From assembly GCA_945871455.1 (NCBI GenBank), contig CAMBXJ010000193.1:1-7916 (forward strand): a stretch of DNA of 7,916 nt. The letters are read 5' to 3'. The notes beneath the pieces are model-generated. The model saw only the letters and a program-made list of their open reading frames with translations, was not told where the DNA came from and searched no databases. This stretch comes from Asaia bogorensis. GTDB taxonomy: Bacteria > Pseudomonadota > Alphaproteobacteria > Acetobacterales > Acetobacteraceae. Every line of letters starts with the position of its first letter. The first letter of the stretch is position 1. Shown here piece by piece: positions 6,613 to 7,916 of this stretch. Made by a program: the position numbers and the translations under genes.

Positions 6613-7254
6613 ATGGAGCGATTGTCACGCCGCCGCCTCCTGATCACGGCGTTGGCCGCCGCTTTGCCGGGCGGCCGGGTGGCCTTGGCGGCCCCGCTTC
6701 GGTTGCTGGTGCTGGGCGATTCGCTGACCGCGGGATACGGGCTGGCGCGCGCCGATGGGTTCCAGAGCCAGATTCTTGCAGCCTTGCGGACCAAGGGGCG
6801 AGACGTCGTGATCGTCGATGGCGCGGTCTCGGGCGATACCACCGCCGGCGGCAAGGCGCGCCTGGAATGGGCATTGGCGGATGGCGCGGATGCCGCGCTT
6901 GTCGAGTTGGGCGGCAATGATGGGCTGCGCGGGATCGATCCGCGCGAGACCGAAGCCAACCTGACCTCGATTCTGGACCGGTTGGCCCAGCGCCGAATCC
7001 CGGTGCTGCTCAGCGGCATGTATGCGCCGCCCAATCTGGGCCCCGACTACCAGGCCGCGTTCCGGTCGGTGTTCGATCGGCTCGGCGGCCGGCCAAGCGT
7101 GCTTTACGACCCGTTCTTCCTGGAAGGCGTGGCGGGGCAGGCGGGGCTGAACCAAGCCGACCGCATCCACCCGAACCCGGAAGGCGTGCGCCAGATCGTT
7201 GCCCGCATTCTGCCCTTGGTGGAACAACTGCTAGATAAGGCGCGGACGGGATGA
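6613..7254 (+). CDS. tesA: TesA-like SGNH esterase / lysophospholipase L1
   Basis: Periplasmic arylesterase/thioesterase/lysophospholipase of the SGNH (GDSL) family. The 213 residues match the usual TesA length. All four blocks are present: block I LVLGDSLTAGYG with nucleophile S37, block II SGDTTAGG with oxyanion G74, block III ELGGND with oxyanion N102, and block V DRIHPN with D183 and H186 completing the triad. The N-terminus has an SRRRLL motif (5-10), a hydrophobic stretch, and a likely cleavage after VALA (about residue 27). The paired arginines raise the possibility of Tat rather than Sec export. No lipobox Cys is seen. The ATG at 6613 has only a weak GAAG ribosome site; longer in-frame extensions upstream run over ybbA and are not TesA-like. 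The divergent position next to ybbA-ybbP matches E. coli and supports a joint role. The stop codon overlaps the thpR start (ATGA). Confidence 0.95.
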   Translation: MERLSRRRLLITALAAALPGGRVALAAPLRLLVLGDSLTAGYGLARADGFQSQILAALRTKGRDVVIVDGAVSGDTTAGGKARLEWALADGADAALVELGGNDGLRGIDPRETEANLTSILDRLAQRRIPVLLSGMYAPPNLGPDYQAAFRSVFDRLGGRPSVLYDPFFLEGVAGQAGLNQADRIHPNPEGVRQIVARILPLVEQLLDKARTG

Positions 7255-7787
7255 GACTGTTCGTCGGGCTCGATCTGCCCTGGTCGCTGCGGGAACGGCT
7301 GGCGGACATGGCCGGGGCGGGGATTCCCGGCGCGCGTTGGGTGCCGGAAGAAAACTACCACCTGACCTTGCGCTTCATCGGCGAAGTCCCCGGGTTTCAG
7401 GCCGAGGAGGTCGACCACGCCCTGGCCGCCCTGAAAGTGCGGGGCTTCGCGTTGACCCTGGCCGGGTTGGGCACATTCTCCAAAACCGGACGCGGGTCGG
7501 CGCTTTGGGCCGGGGTGGAGCGCAATCAGCAACTGGAGCACCTGCGCGGCAAGATCGAAACCGCGCTGCAGCGCTGCGGCCTGGAGGCGGAGCGACGTCG
7601 CTTCCAGCCGCATGTGACCCTGGCGCGCCTGGACAACGCGGTGAAAAGCAAGGTCGCGGCGTTCATGCAGGCGCATAACCTGTTCCGGGCCGACCCCGTC
7701 CCGGTCGAGCACTTCACCCTGTTCAGCTCTCTGCTCGGCAAGGAGCAGGCGATCTACACGGCGGAAGTCGAGTATCCGCTGGTTTAG
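7251..7787 (+). CDS. thpR: RNA 2',3'-cyclic phosphodiesterase (2'-5' RNA ligase family)
   Basis: Cytoplasmic 2H-phosphoesterase of the LigT/ThpR family. It opens 2',3'-cyclic phosphate ends of RNA to 2'-phosphates and in vitro can join 2'-5' linked tRNA halves. The 178 residues match the usual 175-190. Both catalytic HxTx motifs are intact: HLTL (H37, T39) and HVTL (H121, T123). The N-terminus RLFVGLDLP and the stretches NYHLTLRFIGEV and RRFQPHVTLARL are characteristic. The ATG overlaps the tesA stop in ATGA (7251-7254), so translation is probably coupled and no separate promoter is needed. No functional link to TesA is known to me; the pairing may simply be an operon of convenience. Confidence 0.95.
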   Translation: MRLFVGLDLPWSLRERLADMAGAGIPGARWVPEENYHLTLRFIGEVPGFQAEEVDHALAALKVRGFALTLAGLGTFSKTGRGSALWAGVERNQQLEHLRGKIETALQRCGLEAERRRFQPHVTLARLDNAVKSKVAAFMQAHNLFRADPVPVEHFTLFSSLLGKEQAIYTAEVEYPLV

Positions 7788-7856
7788 AGCATGATCACCC
7801 CGCGCGGACGGCAACAGCGCGCGTGTCATGCGATCAAACAAGAACCGAGAACGGTC

Positions 7857-7884
7857 AGCGGTTTCCAGTCGTTGTGGAACCGCT
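7857..7884. repeat. Imperfect palindrome after thpR (REP-like element or weak terminator)
   Basis: AGCGGTTTCCA (7857-7867) pairs with TGGAACCGCT (7875-7884), giving 10 bp with one bulged T around a 7-nt loop. There is no T-run after it on the plus strand, so terminator function is doubtful. The arms resemble the AGCGGTTT...AACCGCT dyads common as intergenic palindromes in alphaproteobacteria. Only this copy is seen in the window, so repetitiveness is inferred from recall. The rest of 7788-7916 shows no gene. Confidence 0.5.
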
Positions 7885-7916
7885 CTGGGATGGTCGGGGA
7901 GCCAAACCACGGAAAT

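Noticed and set aside
5997..6920. A 307-codon plus-strand frame across ybbA and the start of tesA
   Set aside because: It runs antisense to ybbA and out of frame with tesA, with Gln/Gly/Arg-rich shadow composition.
7104..7910. A 268-codon minus-strand frame opposite the end of tesA and all of thpR
   Set aside because: It is antisense to two intact enzyme genes and has no domain signal.

Overview
The window is GC-rich bacterial chromosome. Gene content and protein style point to an alphaproteobacterium, probably Rhodospirillales/Acetobacteraceae-like. This is inferred from the high-GC codon use and the flavour of the Bax-inhibitor-1 and YbbA/YbbP/TesA proteins; there is no rRNA or tRNA to confirm it. 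I see no mobile element, CRISPR array, RNA gene or prophage gene.

Layout: (1) 1-896, minus strand: the N-terminal part of a family-5 (peptide/nickel-type) ABC transporter solute-binding protein, cut by the window edge. (2) 897-1196: a divergent intergenic region with a bipartite inverted repeat at 1094-1144. (3) 1197-2291, plus strand: a GT4-type glycosyltransferase. Its stop codon lies in a perfect 17-bp tandem duplication. (4) 2339-2368: a strong intrinsic terminator whose T-run serves the minus-strand gene converging from the right. (5) 2399-3169, minus strand: a seven-helix Bax inhibitor-1/YccA-family membrane protein, with a CRP-like palindrome upstream (3208-3223). (6) 3322-6560, minus strand: ybbA-ybbP, an ABC ATPase and a large FtsX-type permease that overlap by 4 bp (ATGA). 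(7) 6613-7787, plus strand: tesA (periplasmic SGNH esterase/lysophospholipase) and thpR (RNA 2',3'-cyclic phosphodiesterase), again overlapping by 4 bp. (8) 7788-7916: a non-coding tail with an imperfect palindrome.

The best functional unit is ybbA-ybbP with the divergent tesA. The same arrangement is known in E. coli and suggests a transporter/esterase module acting on hydrophobic molecules at the inner membrane and periplasm. thpR, an RNA-processing enzyme, is translationally coupled behind tesA without an obvious shared pathway. The solute-binding protein, the glycosyltransferase and the BI-1 protein look like independent transcription units.

I find no clearly new multi-gene system. The points most worth a second look are non-coding: the nested inverted repeat ahead of the glycosyltransferase, the CRP-like palindrome ahead of the BI-1 gene, and the terminal palindrome. 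Some residue-level oddities also stand out: Asn for the second pore Asp in BI-1, no second Glu of the EX7E motif in the glycosyltransferase, and a twin-arginine-like leader on TesA. Several very long open frames opposite or out of frame with ybbP are GC-driven shadows.
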